Position numbers and translations under genes: made by a program. The notes beneath the pieces are model-generated. The model ran no database searches. It was not told where the DNA came from and was given only the letters and a program-made list of their open reading frames with translations. A stretch of 64,000 nt of DNA, from assembly GCA_020723805.1 (NCBI GenBank), contig DYID01000020.1:1-64000 (forward strand), given 5' to 3'. Within the stretch, counting starts at the first letter, position 1, and every line of letters starts with the position of its first letter. Source of the stretch: Anaerolinea sp. (GTDB taxonomy: Bacteria > Chloroflexota > Anaerolineae > Anaerolineales > Villigracilaceae). This document shows positions 28,007-40,038 of the stretch, piece by piece.

Positions 28007-28168
28007 TTAGAAATTCAGGCTTTGCAGGATGGCATCACCATACGTCCAGGCTGCCCACAAGCCTACACAACAACAGCAAAGCAGGACAACGGCAACAACA
28101 GCAATGATGATGATGGTGGTGTTCTTCTTTTTGGGCTCTTCAACGGTGGGGGGCATTTGCTCGTTCAT
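28007..28168 (-). CDS. 53-aa single-TM small protein (not in the ORF track)
   Basis: translation MNEQMPPTVEEPKKKNTTIIIIAVVAVVLLCCCCVGLWAAWTYGDAILQSLNF*; RBS-like aaggagag upstream. Confidence 0.6.
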   Translation of the reverse strand: MNEQMPPTVEEPKKKNTTIIIIAVVAVVLLCCCCVGLWAAWTYGDAILQSLNF

Positions 28169-28206
28169 GAGTTCTCTCCTTTGCATGAATGATTTTGGGG
28201 ATTATA

Positions 28207-28773
28207 TCAGGGAACGTTTTTGTCCATTCTTTTCCAGATGCGCCAGACGATGAAGGAAGCGATGACGACCAGCAGGGTGCCGATGAGAATGGGCAGAACA
28301 ACCGCCACAATGGACAACACCGTGGAAGTGACATCCTCCGCGATGCTGACGGGGACGTTACCTGCGCCGCCCGTCGTCGCGGTGACGGCGGGGCGCACGA
28401 TGCCCGACTTGGTGAGGTGCACCGTCCCTGCCACGAGCAGACCCGCCGCAAGCGCAAGGACGGGATGAACATCGGTCACCACGTCCGCGCTGGCGGCAAA
28501 AACGATGGCGCCGGCCGTGGGACGCACGAAGGTTTGAATCAGGTCGTTGAGGTGGTTGACGGCGGGGACCTTGTCTGCCAGCATTTCGATGATGACAAGG
28601 ATGCACAACAGCAGGATGATCCAGGGGTTGGAGAGGGTATCCCAGGGCTTGTTGAGGGTGATGAGGTTGGTGTAGTGCGCCAGCAAACCGACGACGAGCA
28701 GGGGGATGTAGGCGTTCAAGCCGGCGCTGGCAGAAAGCCCAAAGGCGGTGAAAATTCCGGTCAGTAGTTCCAT
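28207..28773 (-). CDS. DUF4126-like membrane protein
   Basis: 'FGLSASAGLNAYIPLLVVGLLAH...NPWIILLL'. Confidence 0.78.
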   Translation of the reverse strand: MELLTGIFTAFGLSASAGLNAYIPLLVVGLLAHYTNLITLNKPWDTLSNPWIILLLCILVIIEMLADKVPAVNHLNDLIQTFVRPTAGAIVFAASADVVTDVHPVLALAAGLLVAGTVHLTKSGIVRPAVTATTGGAGNVPVSIAEDVTSTVLSIVAVVLPILIGTLLVVIASFIVWRIWKRMDKNVP

Positions 28774-28798
28774 AGAGTCTCCAGAGTCGGGGTGAGAA

Positions 28799-29635
28799 TC
28801 AGCCCAGGGGAAAACCTCCCCAGGTTCCGGTAAGGCGGAAGCGAAGCAGGTCAATGAGGGTGATGAGGAGCAGGGCGAGGGTCAAGCCGGCAAGGAGGGG
28901 CATCCACATCTGTATCAGCGTCTCGAAGGTGTTTTCGAGGCGCATCATCAGCACCCAAACCATGCTGAAGACGATGATGAGCAGAGATAACACTCCCAGC
29001 ACGCTGACGATGGCAATGGGGTAGAGAACGGCGGGATGTTCGGTGAGGATGAGCAGGTCAACGACCAGAACAATGCCGATGAGGATGCCGAGTTTTTTCC
29101 AGTCGAGGGCGGGAGCGGGGTTGTAGGTCTTCCATGCAGAACTGTTGAAGGCGGGGTAGAGGATGGACCCCAGGGCGATGCCCATGCCGCTGCCGCTGAA
29201 GAGCCGCAGGATGTTGTTGGGAACATAGAGATTAGGAATGTTTTCGAATATGCCCGGTGAAGTTTGCTTGAGCAGGTAGAGGTAGGAGTTCGAGCCATCG
29301 AGGGCGAAGGCAAAGAGAAAGAAGAGGAGCGGCGCGCCGAGTTTCCAGCCGGGCATGCCGCTTTTCTTGGGGCTGGTGAGTGACAGGAAGAGAAGCGTGA
29401 GACCGGCTGCGTAGAATTCGCCGGTACAACGTGCGCAGAGCGGTAACTGTCGTCCGAAGAGGTGAAAGGAGCGTTCGTCAATGCGGTGACAGACGGCGTA
29501 GCCGATGGCATCCGCTTTACCGAGGATGCCCGGTGGCGCGATGTAGAACCAAACGCCGAATGCGAGGAGGGCGGCAAGGGGAAGGAGCCAGCGGGCGAGG
29601 AGGTCGGCTTTGGTGCGGGGGACGGTTTGTTCCAT
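28799..29635 (-). CDS. DUF2085 membrane protein
   Basis: 'AVCHRIDERSFHLFGRQLPLCARCTGEFYAAGL'. Confidence 0.82.
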   Translation of the reverse strand: MEQTVPRTKADLLARWLLPLAALLAFGVWFYIAPPGILGKADAIGYAVCHRIDERSFHLFGRQLPLCARCTGEFYAAGLTLLFLSLTSPKKSGMPGWKLGAPLLFFLFAFALDGSNSYLYLLKQTSPGIFENIPNLYVPNNILRLFSGSGMGIALGSILYPAFNSSAWKTYNPAPALDWKKLGILIGIVLVVDLLILTEHPAVLYPIAIVSVLGVLSLLIIVFSMVWVLMMRLENTFETLIQMWMPLLAGLTLALLLITLIDLLRFRLTGTWGGFPLG

Positions 29636-29739
29636 GCGCTGATTATATGGGGTTATACGGTGATGTGCAAGAAAAGATGCTTTTGGGTGGATGAAGCAAC
29701 TGGTTATATTCGCAGTGGGGGAGCGCCCAATGTCGTGGG

Positions 29740-29840
29740 TTTAGCCACAGAGAGCGCAGAGATTTTGAGATTTTTCTCAGAGATCTCTGTGAGCTCTGTG
29801 GCAGAAAAATCTTTAGCCCATTCTTTTAGACACTCTCGTT
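29740..29840. repeat. palindromic GCCACAGAG...CTCTGTGGC element, copy 1
   Basis: hairpin; second diverged copy at 52785-52882. Confidence 0.85.
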
Positions 29841-29911
29841 TCATTTTGGCATTTCTTCCATAACCGCACGAGGCGCTCATCTTCCTTCGCACAGACTGGT
29901 AAAATCACACC

Positions 29912-30835
29912 ATGATCCGCGTCGTCTTCATGGGCTCGCCCGATTTCGCCCTCCCCACCCTGCACGCCCTCGCAAAAACCTACGATGTCGTTGGCGTCGT
30001 CACCCAGCCCGACCGCGCCTCCGGTCGCGGGCGCGAACTCAAACCGCCGCCCGTCAAAACCCTTGCGCAGGAACTCGGCATTCCCGTCATTCAACCGGAA
30101 AAACTCAAACAACCCGAAGCCATGCAGCAACTGCGCGATTGGGCGCCCGACCTCATCGTCGTGGCGGCGTTCGGGCAAATCCTCCGCACCGAGGTTCTCG
30201 AACTGCCGCGCTTCGGTTGCGTCAACGTTCATGCCTCCCTGCTCCCGCGCTGGCGAGGCGCCGCACCCATTCAAGCCGCCATCCTGGCAGGCGATGAAGA
30301 GACCGGCGTGACCATCATGCAGATGGACGCCGGGCTCGACACCGGTCCCATCCTGGCAAAACGCGCCATCCGCCTCAAAGCGGACGATACGGCTGGTTCG
30401 GTCTTCCAAGCCTTATCCACGCTGGGAGCGGATCTGCTCCTCGAAACCCTGCCCGATTATCTCGCCGGCAAACTGACGCCAACCCCACAACCCGCAGAGG
30501 GGGTCACCTACGCCCCCATGCTCAAAAAAGAAGATGGACGCCTCGACTTCCACGCCGACGTGAACGAGTTGGAACGCAAAGTGCGGGCGTTCAACCCCTG
30601 GCCCAGCGCCTTCATGGACTTCGACGGCACGATGCTCAAAATCCAGCGCGCGCACGTTGCCCCTCTCCCCGCGGGAGAGAGAGGGGCATCAGCGGGGCAA
30701 AGGCTCATTGTCCAGAATCAGCCCGCAGTCGTGGCGCGAGGCGGTGTTCTCGTCCTCGACGAAGTTCAGCCGGCCGGGAAAAAGCCGATGAGCGGAAAGT
30801 CCTTCCTCGCCGGCGCGCGCAATTGGGAAGCCTGA
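29912..30835 (+). CDS. fmt: methionyl-tRNA formyltransferase
   Basis: 'FMGSPDFALPTLHAL', 'NVHASLLPRWRGAAPIQAAILAGDEETGVTIMQM'. Confidence 0.95.
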   Translation: MIRVVFMGSPDFALPTLHALAKTYDVVGVVTQPDRASGRGRELKPPPVKTLAQELGIPVIQPEKLKQPEAMQQLRDWAPDLIVVAAFGQILRTEVLELPRFGCVNVHASLLPRWRGAAPIQAAILAGDEETGVTIMQMDAGLDTGPILAKRAIRLKADDTAGSVFQALSTLGADLLLETLPDYLAGKLTPTPQPAEGVTYAPMLKKEDGRLDFHADVNELERKVRAFNPWPSAFMDFDGTMLKIQRAHVAPLPAGERGASAGQRLIVQNQPAVVARGGVLVLDEVQPAGKKPMSGKSFLAGARNWEA

Positions 30836-30925
30836 ATTTCATCTTCGTCCATGAGAATACCCTGCCCAAAATGACGGACAGGTCATATAATTTTTCCGGC
30901 ACAAGACATGCAGAAAGGAGTGCTT

Positions 30926-31642
30926 ATGGCTGAAGAACCGCAAGGATGTGCCCGCACTACCGGAACCGTGATGGGGGAAAAACCGACCGCCGAACAAACA
31001 AGCGATACCACCCAATCACAAAAGGAGGCGATTATGACCGCACGCGTGGGGCAAAAAGCGCCCGATTTCCAGGCGCCCATGTACTATCAGGGTAAGTTCG
31101 GAAGCGTCAAGCTTTCCGACTTTTTGGGGCAATGGATTTTGCTCTGCTTCTACCCCGGAGATTTCACCTTTGTCTGAGCGACCGAAGTGTCAGCGGTCGC
31201 TGCCAAATATCCCGAATTGCAGAAAATGGGGGTGGAGGTGATTTCCGTAAGTGTGGACAGCCACTTTGTGCATAAGATGTGGAACGACCACGAACTGTCG
31301 AAGATGGTGGAGGGCGGTGTGCCGTTCCGCATGGCTTCGGATCAGGCGGGGAACGTGGGACGCGCCTATGGCGTGTGGGACGAGAACCAGGGCATCGAAC
31401 TGCGCGGACGCTTCATCATTGACCCCGATGGCGTGATCCAGGCAATGGAGGTGATGACTCCGCCGGTGGGCCGCCGCCTGGCTGAGACGATCCGACAAAT
31501 TCAGGCGTTCCAGCATGTCCGTGAGACGAAGGGCGCGGAAGCAACTCCCGCAGGCTGGATGCCGGGCGATATGACGCTGAAGCCGGGTCCCGACCTGGTG
31601 GGCAATGTCTGGAAGGTCTGGAATCCTTCGATGGAAAAGTAA
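30926..31642 (+). CDS. AhpC-type peroxiredoxin, probable selenoprotein (in-frame TGA at 31175-31177 read as Sec); alternative start 31034
   Basis: 'CFYPGDFTFV-TGA-ATEVSAVAAKYPE' matches canonical 'FYPxDFTFVCPTE'; flanking ORFs in the same frame; strong RBS aaaggaggcgatt before ATG 31034. Confidence 0.85.
31175..31201 (+). promoter_or_regulatory. candidate bacterial SECIS hairpin
   Basis: TGA then AGCGACCG-aagtgtcag-CGGTCGCT, perfect 8-bp stem starting at the UGA. Confidence 0.75.
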
Positions 31643-31692
31643 GCATACGCTGAAAAAGTCATCGTCCCCGCTTCTCAGCGGGGACTGTTTTT

Positions 31693-32577
31693 TTACGCGG
31701 GATATTCCTCGCGCACGATCGCAATGAATTTCTTGGCGAGAAACGATTGCGTCCGTTCGACGTGAGTCGCCGCGGCAATTTTTCGCTGCGGGGCGGCGCC
31801 GCTCAATTCACGATAGATAACCTGTTTTGATTGATCGCTCACCGCCAGCGCTTTTGGCACAAGGGAAACCCCCAAACCCATTGCAACACAATTTTGTACA
31901 GTGGATAATTGAGCGGTGTGACAGACAATTTTCATTTCCAAATCCTGTTGATAACAAAAAGATTGCACCTGCTCGCCAAGGCAATGTACTTCACTCAACG
32001 CGATAAAAGGGAATTTGTCCAATTCTTTGACGTGAATATTCGCGCGGCTGATAATGTCGTTGGCTTTGGAGGAAGCCACCAATAACGGCTCGCTCAACAA
32101 CTCTTCGGTCCGGATCAGTCTGTTGTGGATGGGCGTGCTGGTGATACCCACATCCAATTTGCCATCCACAATATCGTGGACGAGGGCTTCGGTCAAATCT
32201 TCATGGACGGAGAGGCGCGCCTCGGGAAATTCCTGGTTGAAGCGTTTGATGACGCGCGGCAGGACAAAAGGCGCAATGGTGGGAATAAAGCCGACACTTA
32301 ACCTGCCGCGGCTGGAATCTGCTTCCTGATTCATCGAATGTTTGATGTCCTGCAATTCGGCAAGGATGCTGACGGCGCGGGGAAGCAAAGCACGCCCTGC
32401 GTCCGTTAGGACGACGCGGCGGGGAAGGCGGTCAAAGAGAGGCGTGCCCAATTCCTGCTCCAGTTTTTGAATCTGCTGGCTGAGAGAAGGTTGAGTGACG
32501 TTACACCGTTCGGCGGCGCGGCTGAAACTTCCCGTTTCGGCAACGGCAACAAAGTAGGTCAGTTGGTGAATTTCCAT
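31693..32577 (-). CDS. oxyR: LysR-family peroxide sensor, OxyR-like
   Basis: 'TYFVAVAETGSFSRAAERCNVTQPSLSQQIQKLE'; redox Cys pair 'HCLGEQVQSFC'; divergent from katG. Confidence 0.85.
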   Translation of the reverse strand: MEIHQLTYFVAVAETGSFSRAAERCNVTQPSLSQQIQKLEQELGTPLFDRLPRRVVLTDAGRALLPRAVSILAELQDIKHSMNQEADSSRGRLSVGFIPTIAPFVLPRVIKRFNQEFPEARLSVHEDLTEALVHDIVDGKLDVGITSTPIHNRLIRTEELLSEPLLVASSKANDIISRANIHVKELDKFPFIALSEVHCLGEQVQSFCYQQDLEMKIVCHTAQLSTVQNCVAMGLGVSLVPKALAVSDQSKQVIYRELSGAAPQRKIAAATHVERTQSFLAKKFIAIVREEYPA

Positions 32578-32652
32578 TTTGATTCTCTCGGCTGGTTTTG
32601 CGGGGGGCATCTGCCTTTGGGGATATATAGTTTTTTCCTATGAATGACATAG

Positions 32653-34941
<2,289 letters not shown>

Positions 34942-35045
34942 AAACGCGAAAAGGGCGAACCTTTTCTTCCACCTCGAACAGGACTGGCGCAAGTCAGTCC
35001 TGTTTTGTTTTACAATAGGGCATCTTCCAAATTTGGAGGGCATCC

Positions 35046-36695
35046 ATGTCTAAATACGTCGCTGCCATTGACCAAGGCACCACCAGCACGCGTTGCATGA
35101 TTTTCGATCATGGGGGAAATGTGATTGCCGTCCATCAAAAGGAACATCAACAGATTTACCCCAAGCCCGGCTGGGTGGAGCATGACCCGCTGGAAATTTG
35201 GGAGCGCACACAGGAGGTAATGCAGGGGGCGCTGGCGAAGTTATCGAGTGAGCGGTCATCAGTAAGCAGTAATCAGTCATCAGTGATCAGTGAGCAGTCA
35301 TCAGTGAGCAGTGAGCAGTCAACAGTGAGCAGCCATCAGTCAACAGTGAGCAGTGAGATTGCCGCCATCGGAATCACGAATCAACGCGAGACAACGGTGG
35401 TGTGGGAACGGGAAACAGGACGCCCGATTTACAACGCCATCGTCTGGCAGGATACGCGGACGGATGAGATTTGCAACGAACTCGCCAAACAAGGCGGGCA
35501 GGACCGCTGGCGCTCGAAGACCGGTCTGCCGCTGGCGACGTATTTTTCGGGTCCGAAAATCAAATGGATTTTAGACAACGTAGCAGGCGCGCGCGCCAAA
35601 GCCGAACGCGGAGAATTGCTCTTCGGAAACATTGACACCTGGCTCATCTGGAATTTGACAGGGGAGCACGTCACCGATGTGACCAACGCCTCACGCACGC
35701 TGTTGATGAATCTGCACACGTTGGATTGGGATGAGGAAATTCTAAAGGAATTGGACATCCCGCGCGCGATGCTGCCGAAAATCAAATCCTCCTCCGAGGT
35801 GTATGGAACAATTTCTGCTGGTCGAGCAGGCGGCGGGGTTTCGATACGCGAAGAACGCTACTCGACCACCACCGCCGTACCGAAACTAGATGCTTTCAAC
35901 GGCATCCCCGTTGCAGGCGACCTCGGCGACCAGCAGGCGGCGCTCTTCGGTCAGACCTGCTTCACGCCGGGCGAGGCGAAGAACACCTACGGCACGGGCT
36001 GTTTCATGTTGATGAACACCGGTGAGAAACCTGTGCAGAGCAAGTCAGGATTGCTCACCACGCTCGGCTACAAAATCGGCGGTCAGCTCGCCGTGTATGC
36101 GCTGGAAGGTTCGATTGCCATCACCGGTGCGCTCGTCCAATGGCTGCGCGACAATCTCGGCTTGATCGAAAAATCGTCGGACATCGAAGCGCTGGCGCAG
36201 ACCGTGGACGACAACGGCGGCATCTACTTTGTCCCAGCCTTCAGCGGGCTGTTCGCGCCCTATTGGAAGTCCAATGCGAGAGGCGTTATCGTCGGGTTGA
36301 CGCGCTACGTCAACAAGGGACACATCGCCCGCGCCGCCCTCGAAGCCACCGCCTTCCAGACGCGCGAAGTGCTCGACGCCATGGAAACAGACTCCGCCGT
36401 GAAGTTGACCGCCCTCAAAGTGGACGGCGGCATGGTCTTCAATGAACTGCTCATGCAATTTCAGGCAGACGTGTTGAATGTGCCGGTCATCCGCCCCAAA
36501 GTGGCAGAGACCACCGCCCTCGGCGCGGCATACGCGGCTGGACTCGCCGTCGGCTTTTGGAAGGACTACGACGAACTGCGCGCCAACTGGGCAAAGGAGC
36601 GGGAATGGCACCCCAAAATGGACGCAGAGACGCGAAAGAAGTTATACTCTGGCTGGAAGAAGGCAGTCACACGCACGTTCGATTGGGTCGAATAA
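35046..36695 (+). CDS. glpK: glycerol kinase with in-frame repeat insertion
   Basis: '[16 protein letters not shown]', '[30 protein letters not shown]'. Confidence 0.95.
   Translation: MSKYVAAIDQGTTSTRCMIFDHGGNVIAVHQKEHQQIYPKPGWVEHDPLEIWERTQEVMQGALAKLSSERSSVSSNQSSVISEQSSVSSEQSTVSSHQSTVSSEIAAIGITNQRETTVVWERETGRPIYNAIVWQDTRTDEICNELAKQGGQDRWRSKTGLPLATYFSGPKIKWILDNVAGARAKAERGELLFGNIDTWLIWNLTGEHVTDVTNASRTLLMNLHTLDWDEEILKELDIPRAMLPKIKSSSEVYGTISAGRAGGGVSIREERYSTTTAVPKLDAFNGIPVAGDLGDQQAALFGQTCFTPGEAKNTYGTGCFMLMNTGEKPVQSKSGLLTTLGYKIGGQLAVYALEGSIAITGALVQWLRDNLGLIEKSSDIEALAQTVDDNGGIYFVPAFSGLFAPYWKSNARGVIVGLTRYVNKGHIARAALEATAFQTREVLDAMETDSAVKLTALKVDGGMVFNELLMQFQADVLNVPVIRPKVAETTALGAAYAAGLAVGFWKDYDELRANWAKEREWHPKMDAETRKKLYSGWKKAVTRTFDWVE
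35249..35353. repeat. 7-bp-period array, 15 units (consensus TNANCAG), inside glpK
   Basis: tcatcag/taagcag/taatcag/tcatcag/tgatcag/tgagcag...; 105 bp = 35 codons. Confidence 0.95.
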
Positions 36696-36743
36696 CATTT
36701 GTGTAGTCGGCGTTCTCTTACGCGGAGGGATGCGCAACAAAAT

Positions 36744-38435
36744 ATGAACCGACAGGAAATCCTCTCTCACCTCAAAGAAAATCCCGAAGTCTCCGTGCTG
36801 ATCGTAGGCGGAGGCATCAACGGTATCGGCGTATTCCGCGATCTGGCATTGAACGGCGTGGACGTTCTGCTGGTGGAACGCGGCGACTTCTGTTCCGGCG
36901 CGTCGGCGGCTTCCTCGCACATGGCGCATGGCGGCATCCGCTACCTCGAAAACGGCGAGTTTCGTCTCGTGCGCGAGGCAGTGCGCGAACGCAACCTCAT
37001 GATTCAAAACGCGCCGCACCTGGTCAAGCCTCTGCCCACCGTCATCCCCATCTTCAAATGGTTCTCCGGGCTGTTCAATGCGCCGCTCAAATTTTTAGGC
37101 GCGCTCGATAAACCCGCCGAGCGCGGCTCGTTCGTCATCAAAATCGGCTTGATGCTCTACGACGCCTACACCGGCAAACAGCGCACTGTGCCTCGTCACA
37201 CCTTTTTGCCGCGGCGCAAGGCATTGCAAAAATGGGAACGCTTGAACCCCAAAATTGTCCACGCCGCCGTGTATTACGATGGCGCCATCCTCCAGCCCGA
37301 ACGTCTCGCCATCGAAACGCTGCTCGACGGCGAACAGGAAAACCCGCGCGCTCACGCCCTCAACTACATGAGCATGGTCAGCGGCATGGAAGAGACCGTC
37401 ATCCTGCGCGACGAACTCACCGGCGAACACTTCGAGGTGCGCCCCAAACTGGTCATCAACGCCAGCGGCGCATGGATTGACCTCGCCAACCGCAAACTGG
37501 GGTTGTCTTCCCGCTTCATTGGCGGCACCAAAGGCTCGCACATCGTCGTGCAGCACGAGGAACTTCGCCGGGCAATCGGCGAATACGAATTCTTCTTTGA
37601 AAACAACGACGGACGCATCGTGCTGCTCTTCCCGCTCTATGACCGTGTGCTCATCGGCACATCGGACATCCCGGTGGATGACCCCGACGACGTGCGCTGC
37701 ACGGATGAGGAGATCGAGTACTTCCTCGGCATGGTCGAACGCGTCTTCCCGGACCTCAACCTGACCCGCCAAAACATCGTTTTCCAATTCTCGGGCGTTC
37801 GTCCGCTCCCCCGCTCAGGGGCAAAGAGCGCCGGGCAAATCTCGCGCGATCACCACATCGAAGTGCTCAGCGGCGAATGGACGCAACTTGCCTTTCCGGT
37901 CTATTCGCTGGTGGGCGGCAAGTGGACCTCCTTCCGCGCCTTCGCCGAGCAGACGGCAGACAAAGCCTTCGAGTATCTCGGCGTCAAACGCACCAAACGC
38001 ACCGCCAGCCTGCCCATCGGCGGCGGACACGGCTACCCCGCCAATGAGGAGGAAACGCGCCGTCAAATCCAGAGTCTTGCCGCATGGACCGGTTTGCCGC
38101 GCGAACGCGTGCAGACGCTCTTCGAGCGGTACGGCACGCGCGCCGAAGCCGTCGCCGGCTTCATCGCCGAGGGGACAGACCGCCCCCTCGCCGCGCTGCC
38201 CGATTATTCGCTGCGTGAAATTCAATTCATCGCCACGCACGAAAAAGTCATCCACCTCGACGATTTCATCCTGCGGCGTTCCATGCTGGCAATGCTGGGT
38301 CATCTGACGCGCGCAGGGCTGGAAGAACTGGCAGAGGCGCTCGCCGCCGCCCTCGGCTGGACGGAGGAACAGAAAAAAGCAGAGGTGGCGCGAACGCTGT
38401 CCATTCTGGCAGACAGGCACGGGGTCCGTTTGTGA
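36744..38435 (+). CDS. glpD: glycerol-3-phosphate dehydrogenase
   Basis: 'VLIVGGGINGIGVFRDLALNGVDVLLVERGDFCSGASAASSHMAHGGIRYLE'. Confidence 0.92.
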   Translation: MNRQEILSHLKENPEVSVLIVGGGINGIGVFRDLALNGVDVLLVERGDFCSGASAASSHMAHGGIRYLENGEFRLVREAVRERNLMIQNAPHLVKPLPTVIPIFKWFSGLFNAPLKFLGALDKPAERGSFVIKIGLMLYDAYTGKQRTVPRHTFLPRRKALQKWERLNPKIVHAAVYYDGAILQPERLAIETLLDGEQENPRAHALNYMSMVSGMEETVILRDELTGEHFEVRPKLVINASGAWIDLANRKLGLSSRFIGGTKGSHIVVQHEELRRAIGEYEFFFENNDGRIVLLFPLYDRVLIGTSDIPVDDPDDVRCTDEEIEYFLGMVERVFPDLNLTRQNIVFQFSGVRPLPRSGAKSAGQISRDHHIEVLSGEWTQLAFPVYSLVGGKWTSFRAFAEQTADKAFEYLGVKRTKRTASLPIGGGHGYPANEEETRRQIQSLAAWTGLPRERVQTLFERYGTRAEAVAGFIAEGTDRPLAALPDYSLREIQFIATHEKVIHLDDFILRRSMLAMLGHLTRAGLEELAEALAAALGWTEEQKKAEVARTLSILADRHGVRL

Positions 38436-38459
38436 AGCGGGTGGTAAAATCAAAGCCCT

Positions 38460-39404
38460 ATGTCGCCACGCAAGTCCAAACTCCGCGTTGATTTGGTCAT
38501 CCCCGTCTATAACGAGCAGGGAGTGGTCGAGCAGACCTATGAGGATGTCCGCAAGGTCATTGACGCGCTTCCCTATAAATTCACCATCTATTATGTGGAC
38601 GACGGCTCGGAAGACGGCACTGTTGAGTCGCTCAATGCGCTTGCCCGACGGGACAAGCGCGTGGTGGTTCTGGAACTTTCCCGCAATTTCGGGCATCAAG
38701 CCGCGCTGACCGCCGGGCTCGACGCCGCACAGGGTGATTTCGTCATTTCGATGGATGCGGACGGACAGCATCCGCCCTCGCTGATCCCGCAGATGATTGA
38801 CTTGTTCCTGCAGGGATACGACGTGGTACAGGCGCAGCGGGTGGAGGCGGGCGGAACATCTTTCAAACGCCTGACCTCGGCGGCGTTCTACCGCATCATC
38901 AACGCCATCAGCGGAACGCAGATGGTGCCCGGCGCGGCGGATTTTCGCGGGTTGAGCCGTCAGGCGGTGGATGCGCTGAAGTCCATGCCGGAGTATCACC
39001 GCTTTTTGCGTGGCATGGTCTCGGCGATGGGATACAAAAGCGTCATCCTGCCCTATCATGAAACGGGACGCGTCGGCGGGCGCTCCAAATATTCGCTGGG
39101 CAAGATGGTGCGTCTGGCTATGGACGCCATCTTCTCCTTCTCGCTGGTGCCGTTGTATATCGGCATGAGCGCCGGGGTGATTTTTCTGTGTCTCGCCGCG
39201 CTCGAGATGGTGTATGTATATTCGTTCTGGCTCAAAGGCGACACAGTCTCGCTGGCGCCGGGCTGGAGTTCGCTCATGTTCGTCATTCTGATTGCCAGCG
39301 GCGTCATCCTGATTGTGCTGGGATTTATCGGCGTGTACATCGGTTACATTTTTCAGCAGGTCAAGCAAAGACCGGTCTATCATCTCAAAAAGAGGGCGGA
39401 ATGA
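38460..39404 (+). CDS. family 2 glycosyltransferase (DPM/ArnC-like) with 2 C-terminal TMs
   Basis: 'VIPVYNEQGVVEQTYEDV', 'DADGQHPPSLIPQMI'. Confidence 0.9.
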   Translation: MSPRKSKLRVDLVIPVYNEQGVVEQTYEDVRKVIDALPYKFTIYYVDDGSEDGTVESLNALARRDKRVVVLELSRNFGHQAALTAGLDAAQGDFVISMDADGQHPPSLIPQMIDLFLQGYDVVQAQRVEAGGTSFKRLTSAAFYRIINAISGTQMVPGAADFRGLSRQAVDALKSMPEYHRFLRGMVSAMGYKSVILPYHETGRVGGRSKYSLGKMVRLAMDAIFSFSLVPLYIGMSAGVIFLCLAALEMVYVYSFWLKGDTVSLAPGWSSLMFVILIASGVILIVLGFIGVYIGYIFQQVKQRPVYHLKKRAE

Positions 39405-40036
39405 ACGATACGCCTGTGTATCAATTCGTATTTCTGCGTCATGGCGAGTCGCTGGGCAACGCGCAGTCGCGCTGGCAGGGACAGTCCGATTACCCCCTCA
39501 CCGACAAGGGACGCGCCCAAGTGCGCGCGCTGGCGGAACGCTGGAAAGCGGAACAAGCAAAGTTCGACCTCATCATCTCCAGCCCACTGGGGCGCGCCAA
39601 AGAGACGGCGGAAATCATCGCCGAGGCGCTGCAAGCGCCGCTCGAGTTCGACTCGATCTGGCTGGAACGCGCCATCGGCGAGATGGAAGGGCTCACCGCC
39701 GAGGAAGTGCGCCAGAAACCGCGCCCGCCCTACGTCACACCCTATGACCCCGTCGGCGGCGACGGCGAAGGCGATTGGGCGCTGTTCCTGCGCGCCGGGC
39801 AGGCGCTGCACAATCTGCTGCGCAGACCGCCCGGCAGTTACCTCATCGTCTCACATGGCGGGCTGCTCAATCAACTCATGCACGCGGTCATCGGCATCGC
39901 TCCGCACGTGGACCCTTCCGGCGTGCGCTTCCGCTTTGAAAACACCGCCTTCGCGCGGGTGTTCTACCATCCCCCTCAACACCGCTGGGTCATAGACGCC
40001 GTCAACGACCACGCGCACTGGAACTTCAACGGATAA
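39401..40036 (+). CDS. histidine phosphatase (phosphoglycerate mutase-like)
   Basis: 'FLRHGESLGNAQSRWQGQSDYPLTDKG'; ATGA overlap with upstream gene. Confidence 0.9.
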   Translation: MNDTPVYQFVFLRHGESLGNAQSRWQGQSDYPLTDKGRAQVRALAERWKAEQAKFDLIISSPLGRAKETAEIIAEALQAPLEFDSIWLERAIGEMEGLTAEEVRQKPRPPYVTPYDPVGGDGEGDWALFLRAGQALHNLLRRPPGSYLIVSHGGLLNQLMHAVIGIAPHVDPSGVRFRFENTAFARVFYHPPQHRWVIDAVNDHAHWNFNG

Positions 40037-40038
40037 AC

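Noticed and set aside
31175-31177. Nonsense mutation/pseudogene explanation for the peroxiredoxin
   Set aside because: TGA falls exactly at the catalytic Cys codon, frame and length are otherwise intact, and a perfect hairpin follows; Sec is the better explanation, though genome-wide machinery was not checkable here.
35249-35353. CRISPR-like array in glpK
   Set aside because: Unit is 7 bp with no spacers; it is a heptad tandem repeat inside a coding sequence.
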